Source: Amborella trichopoda (Eukaryota; Streptophyta; Magnoliopsida; Amborellales; Amborellaceae). Taken from it: a DNA stretch of 64,000 nucleotides. Below the pieces are notes generated by a model. The model was not told where the DNA came from and searched no databases. It was given only the letters and a program-made list of their open reading frames with translations. Of the stretch, positions 21,790-31,240 are shown piece by piece; the first letter of the stretch is position 1, and each line of letters starts with the position of its first letter. The stretch covers positions 2,563,622-2,627,621 of the forward strand of contig NW_006499810.1 of the NCBI RefSeq assembly GCF_000471905.2, given 5' to 3'. Made by a program: the position numbers and the translations under genes.

Positions 21790-22110
21790 AGCCATCTGTC
21801 GCTATCACTGTGCCTTAACTCCATGTGCTTCACCAAAGAGCTAACGTTGTGTGCTTCACCAAGGAGTTAATGCCGTGCACTTCACCAGAAGCTATCATCG
21901 CAAGCATCACAAGAGGCTATCACCGAGTGCTTCACTAAGGACCTAACACCATGTGCTTCACTAGAAGCAATCGCCAAGCGCTTCACCAGAAGATATGGCC
22001 ACACGCTTCACACAGAGGCTATCATCATGTGCTTCACAAGAGGATATCGCCGAGCTCTTCACCAGGGTCTAACGCTATGTGCACGTCATCTAAGCCTAAC
22101 GTCATGTGTG
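21790..22110 (+). repeat. ~31-bp repeat GCTTCACCAGAAGCTATC(A/G)CCG in T1 3' region
   Basis: About ten imperfect units. It is clearly akin to the array in the 5' LTR at 10970-11240 although this stretch lies outside the LTR by position, so one array seeded the other or the region is a rearranged LTR. Confidence 0.75.
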
Positions 22111-22286
22111 TCATCCAAAACTTAGCATCATGCGCATGCTATGGAGCTCCCATCTGGACCACCATTCTGCATCCCCAGGGAGTTCATTCCCTGCACCACA
22201 GTCCTCACTCCTCAGGGATTCGAGTCTCCAATTACAGCTTTATTCCCCATGTAGTCACATTCCCTGGCCGACTAAATGGCCTAGGT

Positions 22287-22605
22287 GCATGACCTTAAAC
22301 TGCATAGTCCAAACTATATGACCTTAAACTGTAGCAAAGGTCTAGTTACACGACCTTAAAATGTACAGTCCTGTTTGCATGACTCTAAACTACATAACCA
22401 CGGTCCAGCTGTATGACTTTAAATTGTAGTGGACGTCCTAGCCGCATGATGTTAAAAGGGTTAGCACCGTGGTCAAAACTGTATGACCTAAAACTGTAGC
22501 GGAGGTCTAGTTACACGACCTTAAACTGCATGGTCCTAACTGCAGGACTTTAAACTGCATAGCCATGGTCCAAGTGACAAGACCTTAAAACTGTAGCACA
22601 TGTCC
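22287..22605 (+). repeat. GACCTTAAACTG(T/C)A repeat, ~9 units (35-50 bp)
   Basis: Units alternate TATGACCTTAAACTGTAGC and GGTCCAACTG-type spacers. The same array is in T2 (27655-27925, +), X (45560-45960, -) and Y (40320-40430, -), so it is a stable part of the Tat 3' region. Confidence 0.8.
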
Positions 22606-22609
22606 TTAT

Positions 22610-23018
22610 AGAAACTCTTCTCTTCATCACCCTAACTTCTCATGAATGTGCATTACCCTAAGACAAGGGTGGGTCCTTCGGCCAACTTGTATTTCAAGTT
22701 AACCATGATATTGTTGTGCAGAAAATAAGGAGCTTGCAAGTCAAGGGAGGCATGTCCAAACCAGCTGGAGCAGCTGGGGGGCATTCCGTCATAATCTAAC
22801 AGGGCCCCCAGGTGAGTTAGCCCGAGTAAGTCACTGACCCAGGTGAGGTTGGTCCCCACCTCACATTCAAAATTCCTCTTTCACCAATTGGGCACCTGCC
22901 CTTATTCAATGAACAAGGTTCCCGAGAGAGCAGTCTCAGGTCCCGGGTCTTCCAAATCCGAGACCTGTGTCACCAGATTACCTAGATCCGGGGAGGCGAG
23001 ATCGAGGCACCTAATTGC
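22610..23018 (+). mobile_element. Last ~400 bp of a subfamily A LTR (T1 3' end)
   Basis: CATCACCCTAACTTCTCATG onward matches 11755-12148 closely (TGCATTACCCTAAGACAAGGG, the GTCAAGGGAGGC block, TCACCAATTGG, GAGATCGAGGCACCTAA). The other ~2.7 kb of the LTR is absent, so an internal deletion fused the 3' region to the LTR tail. Confidence 0.82.
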
Positions 23019-23029
23019 TACCTTACTGT

Positions 23030-23950
23030 TTTGGGTTCAGGGGACGCATCCAGACGATTCACCCTCTTAGATCATTTTGAAATCCCTCCAACTGTCCTTG
23101 CAGTGTAGTTTGAATTTAGCTCCTTCGTTTCACTACACAACCCTCGGATCCACACACTAAAACTGGCCTTCAGAGTATACCTTTTGGGATCTCCTCTTAT
23201 TGATAGTTATATGGTAGATTGGGGGTCTAGTCTAAGGGTTAGAGATGTTGAGAGTTGATAGAGATGAAGAAGTAGAGAAGAGAAAGGAGGAAACCGACCC
23301 AAAAGTTGGGGACCCTTACGGTGCCACCTCTTCCAATATGTATTAAAGATACTGGGCTTGGAGCCCACAAGTATCCCGAGGGATTCAGGAGAGGTGGTCC
23401 ATTGTTCTAGTCTATCTAGAGCTCACTTCCTTAGATGGAGCGTGGGATATGTAGATCTAGACCATCGCTAGCACACTTCTGTATAGGCCCCCTAATGAGT
23501 AACTAAGAAGACGATGAATAGAAAAAAAAATGAGAAAGGAGTGAGAATATAAGAAAGAGAAGGCCTCTCAAAACATAGACATCTTTCCGACATCCCCACT
23601 TTAAGGAGGGGATGTCGAAAAGATCCCTAGACTTCGACACCAAAGTGAAGAGCACTCAGGAGGATGAGTGAGGTTCGTAGTTCTAGACTGTTCAAAAATC
23701 ACTTCTGAAGCTGAAAAGTGAGGTCTGCGGTTCTAGACTCTCACGAAATAACTTTTGAAGAGCCTCCCGAGAGCTGTCCAACTTTAGAAAGATAGATAGA
23801 GTATATGAGAAGTAGATTTATAAGAGATGAGAGAGAGAAATGGAATGCGAGAAAGAAAGTAGAGAGTTAAGAGAGAAGGAAGAAGAAGATAAGAAGAGAG
23901 CATATAAGAAAGAAGAGAGTGAGAGAGTAAATGAGAAAGAATGACAGCGA
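23030..23950 (-). mobile_element. Inverted, diverged Tat LTR fragment
   Basis: 23045-23115 (GGGTTCAGGGGACGC, CACCCTCTTAGATCA, AATCCCTCCAACT) parallels the start of the inverted LTRs at 36225 and 40702. 23290-23330 (GGGGACCC..ACGGTGCC) parallels 36778. GA-rich runs at 23510-23560 and 23810-23940 are as in inverted LTRs. Exact ends are unclear. It includes the hairpin at 23581-23624. Confidence 0.45.
23581..23624. repeat. 17-bp stem hairpin
   Basis: ATCTTTCCGACATCCCC, a 10-base loop, then its complement with one mismatch (GGGGATGTCGAAAAGAT). Confidence 0.7.
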
Positions 23951-23954
23951 TCCC

Positions 23955-24150
23955 TCACGACCAAAACACTATGTAAACTAGTGGTTAGAGCAGTTCAAGG
24001 GCCAAAATTCTTAGAAAACGGTCTCAGGAGAACCCCAACCCAAGTGATTGAGAGCAAGAAAATGTGTCTCTTACGACCCAAAACACTATGTTAACTGATG
24101 GTTAGAGAAGTAACCCAAGAGTTAAGAACTAAAGAAACTATCTCTGGAGG
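23955..24150 (+). repeat. ~114-bp direct repeat (2 copies)
   Basis: CGACC(C)AAAACACTATGT(A/T)AACT..TGGTTAGAG at about 23958 and 24070, each followed by related AAGAAA/CTC..GGAG text. It sits just before the LTR 3' block of T2. Confidence 0.6.
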
Positions 24151-24159
24151 ACCACGACT

Positions 24160-24655
24160 TGAGTGCTTAAGGGTGAAAGAAGGGATGAGTGGAGAGACGG
24201 TCCCTCGTCAAGGAGACGTCGTGAGGCTGTCAAATTGACATGGGCTCTACTACATTCTCTTTCCATTTTTACTTTGAGGACACACGCATGTGTGCGCTCA
24301 ACCTATGATAAGGTGGGGTCCTCTAACCCACTTGTTTGTACTTTTAATGTATGTGTGTGTCTGCATGAAAGAAGAAACAGGTCAAGGAAGGCGATTCCAA
24401 ACATGCCACAGGCCAGGCGAGCATTCCACGTGATCTAAGAGGGTGCCCATGTGAGCCAGCTCGAGCGTTTAATGGACCCACATGAGGTAAGTCTCGCCTC
24501 ACGACCAAATTCCTCTCTCATCAGTTGGTGTTCCTACCCACATCCTCCTTACGCAGTGCCCGAGAGAGCGATCTCAGGTCTCGGGTTCATCTTGAACCCG
24601 AAAATACGCCACTAAGTCATCCCGACCCATAGGGCAAGATCGAGGCACCTAAGCA
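24160..24655 (+). mobile_element. 3' part of T2 5' LTR (subfamily C-like)
   Basis: TCGTCAAGGAGACG(T/C)CGT, ACACACGCATGTGTGCGCTCA and the CGAGGCACCTAAGCA end match the inverted LTR at 51592-52050. It ends at 24655, two bases before a PBS, so this is the 5' LTR of T2 with its front part lost or rearranged. Confidence 0.78.
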
Positions 24656-24657
24656 GC

Positions 24658-24675
24658 TTGGCAACTCCACTGGGG
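24658..24675 (+). other. T2 primer-binding site
   Basis: TTGGCAACTCCACTGGGG, the best-preserved of the three PBS copies in the window; tRNA-Arg type as in T1 and T3. Confidence 0.8.
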
Positions 24676-24739
24676 CGCCGTTACCCCATTGTTGGATCGT
24701 CCTTGTTTGGCCTTTCCTTTCTTTTGTTTCTTGCTCACT

Positions 24740-25740
24740 AACACACACACATGTCTTCAAGGTGAGTAAACCCATTATCCAAGTTGTGAATTTTGTAATC
24801 CCCACACTCGTGAGTCTTCTTTTAGAACAGGTTCTACGAACCTTGTTCCTGACCTTTCTCCGGAGCATTGATCCTATGTCGCACTCCCAGATCATCACCT
24901 GGATTGAGGTGAGGAGGGACCTAAAAGTCCCTCACTTCCTACCTCCTAACATTAGTGGACCTTTCGCCAGTGCACCATGCATGGGTGGCATCGCAACCAC
25001 CCCACACCACATGCACCCTATTACCGGGAAGTTACTTACCGGTACCATTGCTCGGGGCAGCCAGAAGGCCTCCCCTCCCTCTCCCGAGACTGGTAGTACT
25101 TCTGTCGTCACTCCTGTGGATCACCGTGAAGCTACCCCCCATTTTTTGCCACGTGGGGCTCCTGTCACAAAAGGATAAACACTAGGAGGAGGTGACCTTG
25201 TGGCCACCACCTCCCACACACCCACCAAAGCTTGTGATCCATCTACTAAAGCTACACCTCGAGCAAACCCTCAAGTTACCTCAGGACACTGTCAGGGTTG
25301 GGTCTTCTCGAACCTAGCCCTGTACATCCTTTGCATATGCATCACACCACTCGGGGCAACCCTCAGGTTACCTCGGGGCACTGTCAGGGTTCGGGTCTTC
25401 TTGAACTTAGCTCTGCACATCCTTTGCATATGCATTGCATCCCTCGAGGTGGCTTTATTGATGCTCCTGCCTGAGCACACGAGAGGGGACCTCTTAGTCA
25501 CCCCTTTCAGCACATATTTGCACACTATGTGAGGGATGGTCAAATGGCCATTCCATCACACACACATGCTCACAGCACTGAGCCTCTTACGGCCGGAAAT
25601 GCTACTCGAGCTCAGGTAGATCCCCAGGTCACCCGAAGACCTTCTTCAAGGGGCACACACACATCAATACCGCTGCCCACCCTAAGCACGCCTTTGCACT
25701 GTGGACACATGCACATATCCACCTAGTTCTGAGAGTAAAG
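24740..25740 (+). pseudogene. T2 ORF1 / gag N-terminal region
   Basis: 24762-25178 reads SKPIIQVVNFVIPTLVSLLL, QIITWIEVRRDLKVPHFLP, APCMGGIATTPHHMHPITGK. These parallel T3's FIQIGDFLIPLIEIFL, LTWTGVRRDLKIPHF and PCMGGTYVAPHIMHPATC. Frameshifts follow. A 93-bp tandem duplication (25268-25452) doubles the GNPQVTSGHCQG..PLHMH block that is single in T1 and T3. Function unknown; the VRRDLK-PHF and PCMGG--PH-MHP signatures are the most conserved parts of this protein across the three elements. Confidence 0.7.
25268..25452 (+). repeat. 93-bp tandem duplication in T2 ORF1
   Basis: Two units, CCCTCA(A/G)GTTACCTC..GG(A/G)CACTGTCAGGG to CCTTTGCATATGCAT, about 90% alike. The length is a multiple of 3. 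Each unit corresponds to one block (e.g. GSTSVTSSPCPGSN) in T3 ORF1. Confidence 0.75.
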
Positions 25741-25929
25741 AATAGGACAACATTGAAGACTCCCCTGCCAGTGATGTGAACCCTTTCTTCCCTCCTATTC
25801 CCCTTAGTGCGGATGATGTTAGAGAGGCGGTCATATGGTAAACGTCAAAAGGGTTGCTCGGGGCACAGTAGAGCCCCTCATCTATGAGGTTGAAGACCTG
25901 ACTTGGGGCAAGCACGAGTCTGCAGAGGG

Positions 25930-27110
25930 GGCAAAGAGCTAATCCAACCTTAGTAACCCCATCGACCTGGAGCCAATTGAGCCATCACCTATTTGAACCC
26001 CCAACGTCATCTCAAGTCGGGGCACTAGAAGCAACACCTTCGTCGAGCAGACTGGGTCCGAGCATGTCTCCATGCTGGGACCAAAGACAAGTCAATCCGA
26101 GCTCAGGGTAGTGGATGGGTCCGAACAAGTCTCTCGAGGTAGTCCCAGTGCCTCAAGGGAGATGGAAATCGAACCCGTAGATGGGGCAAAGATCGGAATC
26201 AGGGACGAAGGCCCGACTAAACTGGTTGAGTCCAAGTCACTCATTGTTAGAAAGCCCAGGTTCGCCTTTCCCAAGTTGGTGAGAAACCCATTGTATGAGG
26301 ATACATCCCAGGCTTTTGAAGAGGCAAAAAGTGAGCCAAAATTCTGCCTCAACTTCCTGGCTCCCCAAGATGATGCTGAAGAGAAAACTGATATCGTTGA
26401 GCACCTTCAAATACTTGAGAAACTCATTATCAAGATCGACCTTGTGAACAAAAATGGGACTCTGCCACTATCCATCGCCTTCCATCTTTACATGGATTCA
26501 TCACAGAATCTTGGAGACGTGATGGACAACCATCAACCCTGGTTGGTTGTAATGATACTCCCACCCTCGCCAAACATTCTTACCTTTGATGAGAACTCAT
26601 CACTCTCATTCAAGGAAAGCTGCTCCCCAGTACTGGATGAGATGAGTTGCGCTTCCCTTATTGGCTGCTCTGCTCAAATGGCTCCTCCATGCCATGAAGA
26701 TATCATGATTCCTTATGAGGTTGATCACATGTTCGGCCCATGTCTCGAAAAAGCGAACCTGAAGAAAGGCTTAATGACCCTCATCAATGATGTTGTCAAA
26801 GTAGCGACAGTTGAACCCATGGTCGAGAACTCCATTGAGCATGAGGCATGTGAGGAGCAAACTCTAGTGGAGTGTATCACCCCAAAGGAAAAGGAATCTT
26901 TCGAGGCAATCAGCCTCAAAGCCTCCATTCCTCTACTAGAAGTTGATTCGTCAAGTATGGACGATGTCGAAGCTTTAGTGACCAATGAAGTACTAGAATC
27001 CTATGGAGACGAGATTGCGCAGCTTAAGGCCGCATTAAGGTAGTTACAAGCCGAGATGATGTCAAAGGATGAAATGAAAGAAACCTTGCGCCAAGAGCTA
27101 TTGAGGTCTC
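25930..27110 (+). pseudogene. Unrecognised acidic protein of T2 (323-codon open frame 26072-27043)
   Basis: The longest open frame in the window. The same frame extends upstream past a TGA at about 25995 (DLEPIEPSPI before it) and downstream past a TAG at 27041 into LQAEMMSKDEMKETLRQELL, so the original protein was at least ~390 residues. It is rich in Glu, Asp, Ser and Leu, with no membrane segment. The C-terminal ~60 residues (ALVTNEVLESYGDEIAQLKA onward) look like a coiled coil. A RKPRFAFPKLVRNP stretch is the only basic patch. I do not recognise a domain. It sits where core Gag would be expected and has no match in T1 or T3. Possible captured or lineage-specific ORF, or a strongly diverged Gag. 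Confidence 0.6.
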
Positions 27111-27289
27111 GTAAGCTTGAGTATACCCCTTTGAGGCACCAAGCCCTCTTTACCATCTCTCAAGCACCATGTTTGGTCATCGAAACAAGACGATCAAGAG
27201 AAGAGCAACTACATTCACCTTTGCCGTGCTTCCTCACATTCACCAAGAGGATCAACAAGGCAATATAGATCTAAAGCTCGCTCAAGCAC

Positions 27290-27619
27290 CATGGAAACCT
27301 ATTTAGGCCTTTTGCATCAAGCAATGATGATAAGCAGTCAACGACCACCATGCCAAACAAAATACGTTTCCCAGGAAGAAGCCGATGCAAGGTTTATTCT
27401 TTTGACAAGGGCATGATCCCCAAGTTGTTTGAAACTCTCTTATCTGAGGGGATGATCGGACTACCTACGCCAAAAAGGCCGAAGGAAGTCGGGAGGTATG
27501 ATGAGCCCTATTATTGCCAATATCATAGGATACTGGGTCACAAGACTGAGGAGCGTATTACCATTGAAGACATTATCCAAAATCTCATATACTATGGGGA
27601 AATTAAACTAGCAAATTGA
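27290..27619 (+). pseudogene. T2 Gag C-terminal zinc-finger segment
   Basis: KVYSFDKGMIPKLFETLLSE, then RPKEVGRYDEPYYCQYHR and LGHKTEERITIEDIIQNLI. This is the plant Ty3/gypsy Gag motif Y-F-LF..L, RP-E-G, YC-YH--LGH-T. The final Cys of the CX3H..GHX4C finger is Arg here (E-E-R instead of E-x-C). T3's equivalent reads YCAYHWRINHPKDDCYTL. The open frame ends with TGA at 27617-27619. Confidence 0.75.
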
Positions 27620-27654
27620 TTCCACATGTGATCAAGTGCTGCACCTCGGTTGGA

Positions 27655-27925
27655 GCTGTAAGACCCTAAACGATATAGCCATGGTCCAAGCTATATGACC
27701 CTAAACTATAGCATACATTCTGGTTGCATGATGTTAAAATGCACAACATACAGTCTCGGAGGTACAACCTTAAACATGCCCTCAGGTCTTGGTGTATGAC
27801 TTTAAAACACACTATCAATATGGTATAAGAGGCACGACCTTAAAAATGCCCTCAGGTCTAGCCTAAAGACCTTAAATAGTGTCAAATTGACAGTCACGAT
27901 GGCATGACCTTAAACACGCCTCTAC
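27655..27925 (+). repeat. GACC(T/C)TAAAC array in T2 3' region
   Basis: About eight imperfect units (TATGACCCTAAACTATAGC, ATGACCTTAAACACGCC) as in T1 22287-22605. Directly followed by a poly-A run and a GAAAGAAAG-rich stretch. Confidence 0.75.
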
Positions 27926-28434
27926 AAAAAAAAAAAAAGGGGACATACATGATGATAACCCAAAAGGACATCATGGGCAAAAGCATCAAAAGAAAAGAAA
28001 AAAGAAAGAAGAAAGAGAGGAAAATGACAGGGCACGGTAGTACCATCAGGTATCGTGGGAAAAAGTAGTCACATAAAATATGGGCACAATGAAAACTGAA
28101 AGGGCATCGTGAGTAAAAAAAAAAAAAATGGCAGAAGTGGAGTTAAAACCATGGGCAAAAGTGCTACAAAAAATTCTTTCCGAGGTCTTGCGAAAACAAA
28201 AAATGGCGCACACCTCAAGGACTTAAAAGAAAACCCGAAAGGGTATTTATGTCACAAGGAGGGCCCCTTTCTGTTGTGCGGTCTCTTGGGAGGCAATAAT
28301 GAAAGATGAAGAAATACAAGGCAAGTGCAATACAAGCAAAGGCAAAAGTGGTGTTTCATTCATGTAAGAAAAATTTCAAATACAATTATTTGTATACAAT
28401 CAAAAGGCAAGAAAAAGAAAGATGAAGTGAAGCG
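27926..28434 (+). other. Purine-rich 3' region of T2
   Basis: CATGGGCAAAAG and GGGCACAATGAAAACTGAAAGGG words match the minus strand of X at 44940-45070 in order. Contains A14 at about 28115. The open frame at 28109-28309 is low-complexity and not supported. A junction with the antisense-ORF block lies somewhere around 28190-28320. Confidence 0.55.
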
Positions 28435-31017
28435 TCAAAACTGATCAATCATCTCATCAATCTTTGACTTGGATCTCTCGGACTCCGCCCTGGCCCCTTG
28501 AGCTTGGCCAATGCTCGTATCTCTTATTCCAGGGAGGTAGCAACTGACTCAAGGGTGTCGATTGAGTCCTAATAGCTCGACAGTTTGGATCTTATCCTGG
28601 GACCTCCAGAGCTTCATCTCCTTGTCATGCTCGTCGAACTCAACCTTTAGCTTCCGCATCTCCTCCTTGATGGCCGTCATTCTGTCAAAGTGGTCTAACG
28701 CTTCCCTTTTGAGCTCTAATTTAAGAGAGGCCATAGTTGCTCTCTTTTATACACATGCATCCATTTCCTTGCGCTGACACGTGATCAAGGCTCCAAAAGA
28801 GGACAACTAAGCACCTTCTAACTCACTTGCCTCTACCTTCCCCTGCAATGCCTTCACTCTCCATGCCTCCAGCGCATCTAAGAGACTATCAAAATAAGAA
28901 AAGACCTCCTTATCACCTTCCAGAGCGATGATTTCCTAAGAATAGCTTTGAAGCTTGGCAATTCTAAGGCCAAGTTCTGCAGGGGACAACCCCTTTAACC
29001 ACCGAAGGCTGGACCGAAGCATGTCCACAACTATGAGGGACTCCTTGGTAAGGGCAAGCCTAGTCAAGGACGAGATTGGAGCTGAGGTCACCTCAGCTAA
29101 AGGCATCACAGCTAGAGATGTCTCAATGGAAGCAACCTCGGCAGGAGGAGCCTCCTCTGAAGGGATGATGGCCATAGTGATCGCCAGCTCAGGGGGAGCG
29201 ATCTCAAAGCCCATGTCACCAGACTCCCTGGGCTCCTCTTCTTGAGTAATGTTCAGACCTTCATCGCCAGAGCCCTCGGACATATCACCATGAGCAGCTA
29301 CCTCAGGTTTCTCACTAAGGCCGGGTTCATCTCCTCAGGCAGGGCTCGAGCCTTTATCGTTTGAGCCCTTGGCCATATCACCAGGAGCAGCTGCCTCAGA
29401 TTTCTCACTAAGGCCAGGCTCATCTCCTCAGGTAGTGCTCGAGATTTCATCGTCTGAGCCATCGTCCATATCACCAGGAGAAACTGCCCTAAGTTGCTCA
29501 CTAAAGCTAGGCTCCTCTTCTTGAGTAGTTCTCAGGTCCTCATCATCTCCATCACAACGTCTAGGGCAACTATCTAATTCCCCTTGAGCAGCATGGGAGC
29601 CGTCATCAGTAACCCACTCACAACTCCACTCACCTCTACCACCCGCGAAGGCCCACCCTCTTTTGAACATGAGGCATGATCAAAGTTGACACTTCTGAGG
29701 GAGGCAGTGGGGCTAGTGCTAGCTCTTCTGCTGAACTCACAATTGAGGGACCAGCCTCTTGGGCTTGAGCCTTAGCAATAAGAGTAACTCGCACCGGTCG
29801 AACATTCACCGGGGTGGACTCCTCACTTGAAGAATTGACCTCCTGGACTGAAGGCATATTACTAGAGGCTGGAGCATCTACAGTAGCAACAGACCCACCA
29901 CCAGCTTCAGATGAGCCAGGCCATGAAGTATCAACCACTGACTGAATCATAGGAGATAACTATGCCAGCCTAGAACTCTTTCACCTTCGGGAAGGCTCAG
30001 ACTCAGGCTTTGAGGTCTCTGAGGGAATAGGTCTCTTCTACATCTTCTTCTTCTTCTCCCTCCTCATAGATGTGGGCCTTTCTGAAGCCTGACCGTACTT
30101 AAACCCAACATTCGAGGCATTATGAGGGCCAGTCCCAATCAAGGTGTTCATGTCCTGCATTAGATGTCCCTCCATGCCAGAGAGCTTTCGGCCCTCACTC
30201 CACTCAAAGATAGAGCAGAGGTTGTCAAAGACGCTCCCTCAATGTGAGCATCTGTGGAGAGGCCTCGTCTGCCATTATCTCTCGGGGCACCCCGAGCTAT
30301 TCGCAGTTCTTGAGATAATCTAGTTCAAATAGCTCCTCGAAAGCAAGGGGCATAAGATGCTTCCCTCGCTTAGTGTCTTGCCGTCGGGTGCTGTTCACCC
30401 TCTGCCAAGTGTGATTGGTCTCCCAGTACTCACAATTGGTGATCCTTCACCATCGCCAATATGCTTCGTTAGCACGACCTACTCTGCCAAAGTGGGGAAC
30501 CATGAACTTATTCACCTCAGTGACCGCTAAGCAAGTTTCCCAAGTGGTACGGATGTGAATTACCTTCCACGACTCGAGAAAATTCCTTAGTTCCTCCTTC
30601 TTCTTCTGGATATTTATCCTCCCATGTTGCTTCTCGAACAATATTGGGTAGGGGCAACCTTGATCTAGCCCATGTTGGCGGGCAAAGCTATGAGGGTAGT
30701 ATCCTTCAATCTTAGAACAATGAGAGGTCCTGTATGGCAAGACGGGCCCCCCTGATGCTCAAAAGGAACACAAGCTCAGATATCCCTGTAGGGGTGCCAT
30801 CAAGGTCATTGTAGGGTTGGTCGATAAAGGCACAATCAGTGTAGCCCCTGACGGGAAATGCTAGGTGGCGCATAAAGAAAGAGTCGTCGCCAAATAAGCT
30901 GTGTGCATGACCAGGCATGTGAAAGACAACTTTCTGCCCTGCAATCTTCACAAGCTGAGGGAGGGCGACCGACCGTCTCAATAAAAAGGAGGTTGGTGAA
31001 AACCGTCTCTACGACAC
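28435..31017 (-). pseudogene. Antisense ORF of T2 (plant mobile-domain-like N-part, acidic repeat, coiled-coil tail)
   Basis: Read on the strand opposite to T2. 30981-30447 has SVALPQLVKIAGQKVVFHMP, FMRHLAFPVRGYTDCAFIDQ and YYPHSFARQHGLDQGCP, which resembles the Y.P..VARQFG.DQG..  signature of plant mobile-domain / putative gypsy-type transposase proteins. Then come a Lys/Arg patch RREKKKKM (about 30040), a Ser/Glu-rich linker (29636-29950), an acidic 93-bp repeat, and a coiled coil (28549-28960; LKLELKREALDHFDRMTAI). It ends SKIDEMIDQF with TGA at 28435. Five or more frame breaks and stops. Antisense extra ORFs 3' of pol are known in plant Tat elements; function unknown. Confidence 0.72.
29285..29570 (-). 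repeat. ~93-bp acidic repeat in antisense ORF (3-4 units)
   Basis: On the minus strand each unit reads roughly EPGLSEKPEVAAHGDMSEGS followed by GDEG. Unit boundaries are multiples of 3, so the protein frame is kept. It sits between the Ser-rich linker and the coiled coil. Confidence 0.75.
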
Positions 31018-31240
31018 CACTTCCTACTGTCCAAGAGAAAACCTACCTCCCCCAACCTCTTTATCCCAGATGACGGACGGCGACCTACCGCGGGTTTGTG
31101 ATCCCAATGTAGCATTTGTTACTCGGGTAAGAGCAGAGTCAACACCTTATTCTCGGTAATCAAGCAAACCAAGGAAAGTCGATGCTCACAAGCCTAAAAA
31201 TTTAAAACTTAACAAATTCATTCATAAGAAAAGATGTTTT
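31018..31240. other. T2 tail / junction with chromovirus
   Basis: 31018-31070 still follows X and Y (GACACCACTTCC and beyond on the plus strand). AT-rich sequence follows, and the T2 3' LTR is missing. The boundary is only approximate. Confidence 0.45.

Larger units (their letters stand above)
19980..22609 (+). other. T1 3' region (between pol and 3' LTR), repeat-rich
   Basis: A 2.6-kb non-coding region. In order: a short leader; a 33-bp array (20430-20715); Pro/Ser-coding low complexity on both strands (to 21150); a stretch with an ACAGTAAAATGGGGTTTA block (about 21623) found inverted at 46010 in X; a GCTTCACCAGAAGCTA array (21790-22110); and a GACCTTAAACTG array (22287-22605). The matching order in X shows this is element sequence. 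The antisense ORF seen in T2 is absent. Confidence 0.7.
9023..23018 (+). mobile_element. Tat/Ogre-type Ty3/gypsy element T1 (near full length, dead)
   Basis: About 14 kb. Order: 5' LTR (9023-12148), PBS (12151-12168), ORF1, gag, candidate intron acceptor, RT, RNase H, archaeal-type RNase H, integrase, long 3' region (19980-22609), and the last ~400 bp of a 3' LTR (22610-23018). RT-RNaseH-INT order makes it Ty3/gypsy. The second RNase H and the Arg-type PBS place it in the Tat lineage. The body of the 3' LTR is missing: the 3' region joins directly to sequence matching 11745-12148. Many stops and frameshifts are present, so the copy is non-autonomous. Confidence 0.88.
24656..31200 (+). mobile_element. 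Tat element T2 internal region, pol deleted
   Basis: PBS, ORF1 (24740-25740), acidic ORF (about 25930-27100), Gag C-terminus (27290-27619), GACCTTAAAC array (27655-27925), purine-rich stretch, and antisense ORF (28435-31017, minus). No RT, RNase H or integrase text is present: the Gag tail is followed within 40 bp by the 3' array. The element could only have moved with proteins from relatives. Its right end runs into the chromovirus LTR at about 31200-31240 without a 3' LTR. Confidence 0.72.

Noticed and set aside
20430..22605. CRISPR-like array
   Set aside because: Units are tandem and degenerate without unique spacers, and lie inside plant retrotransposons.
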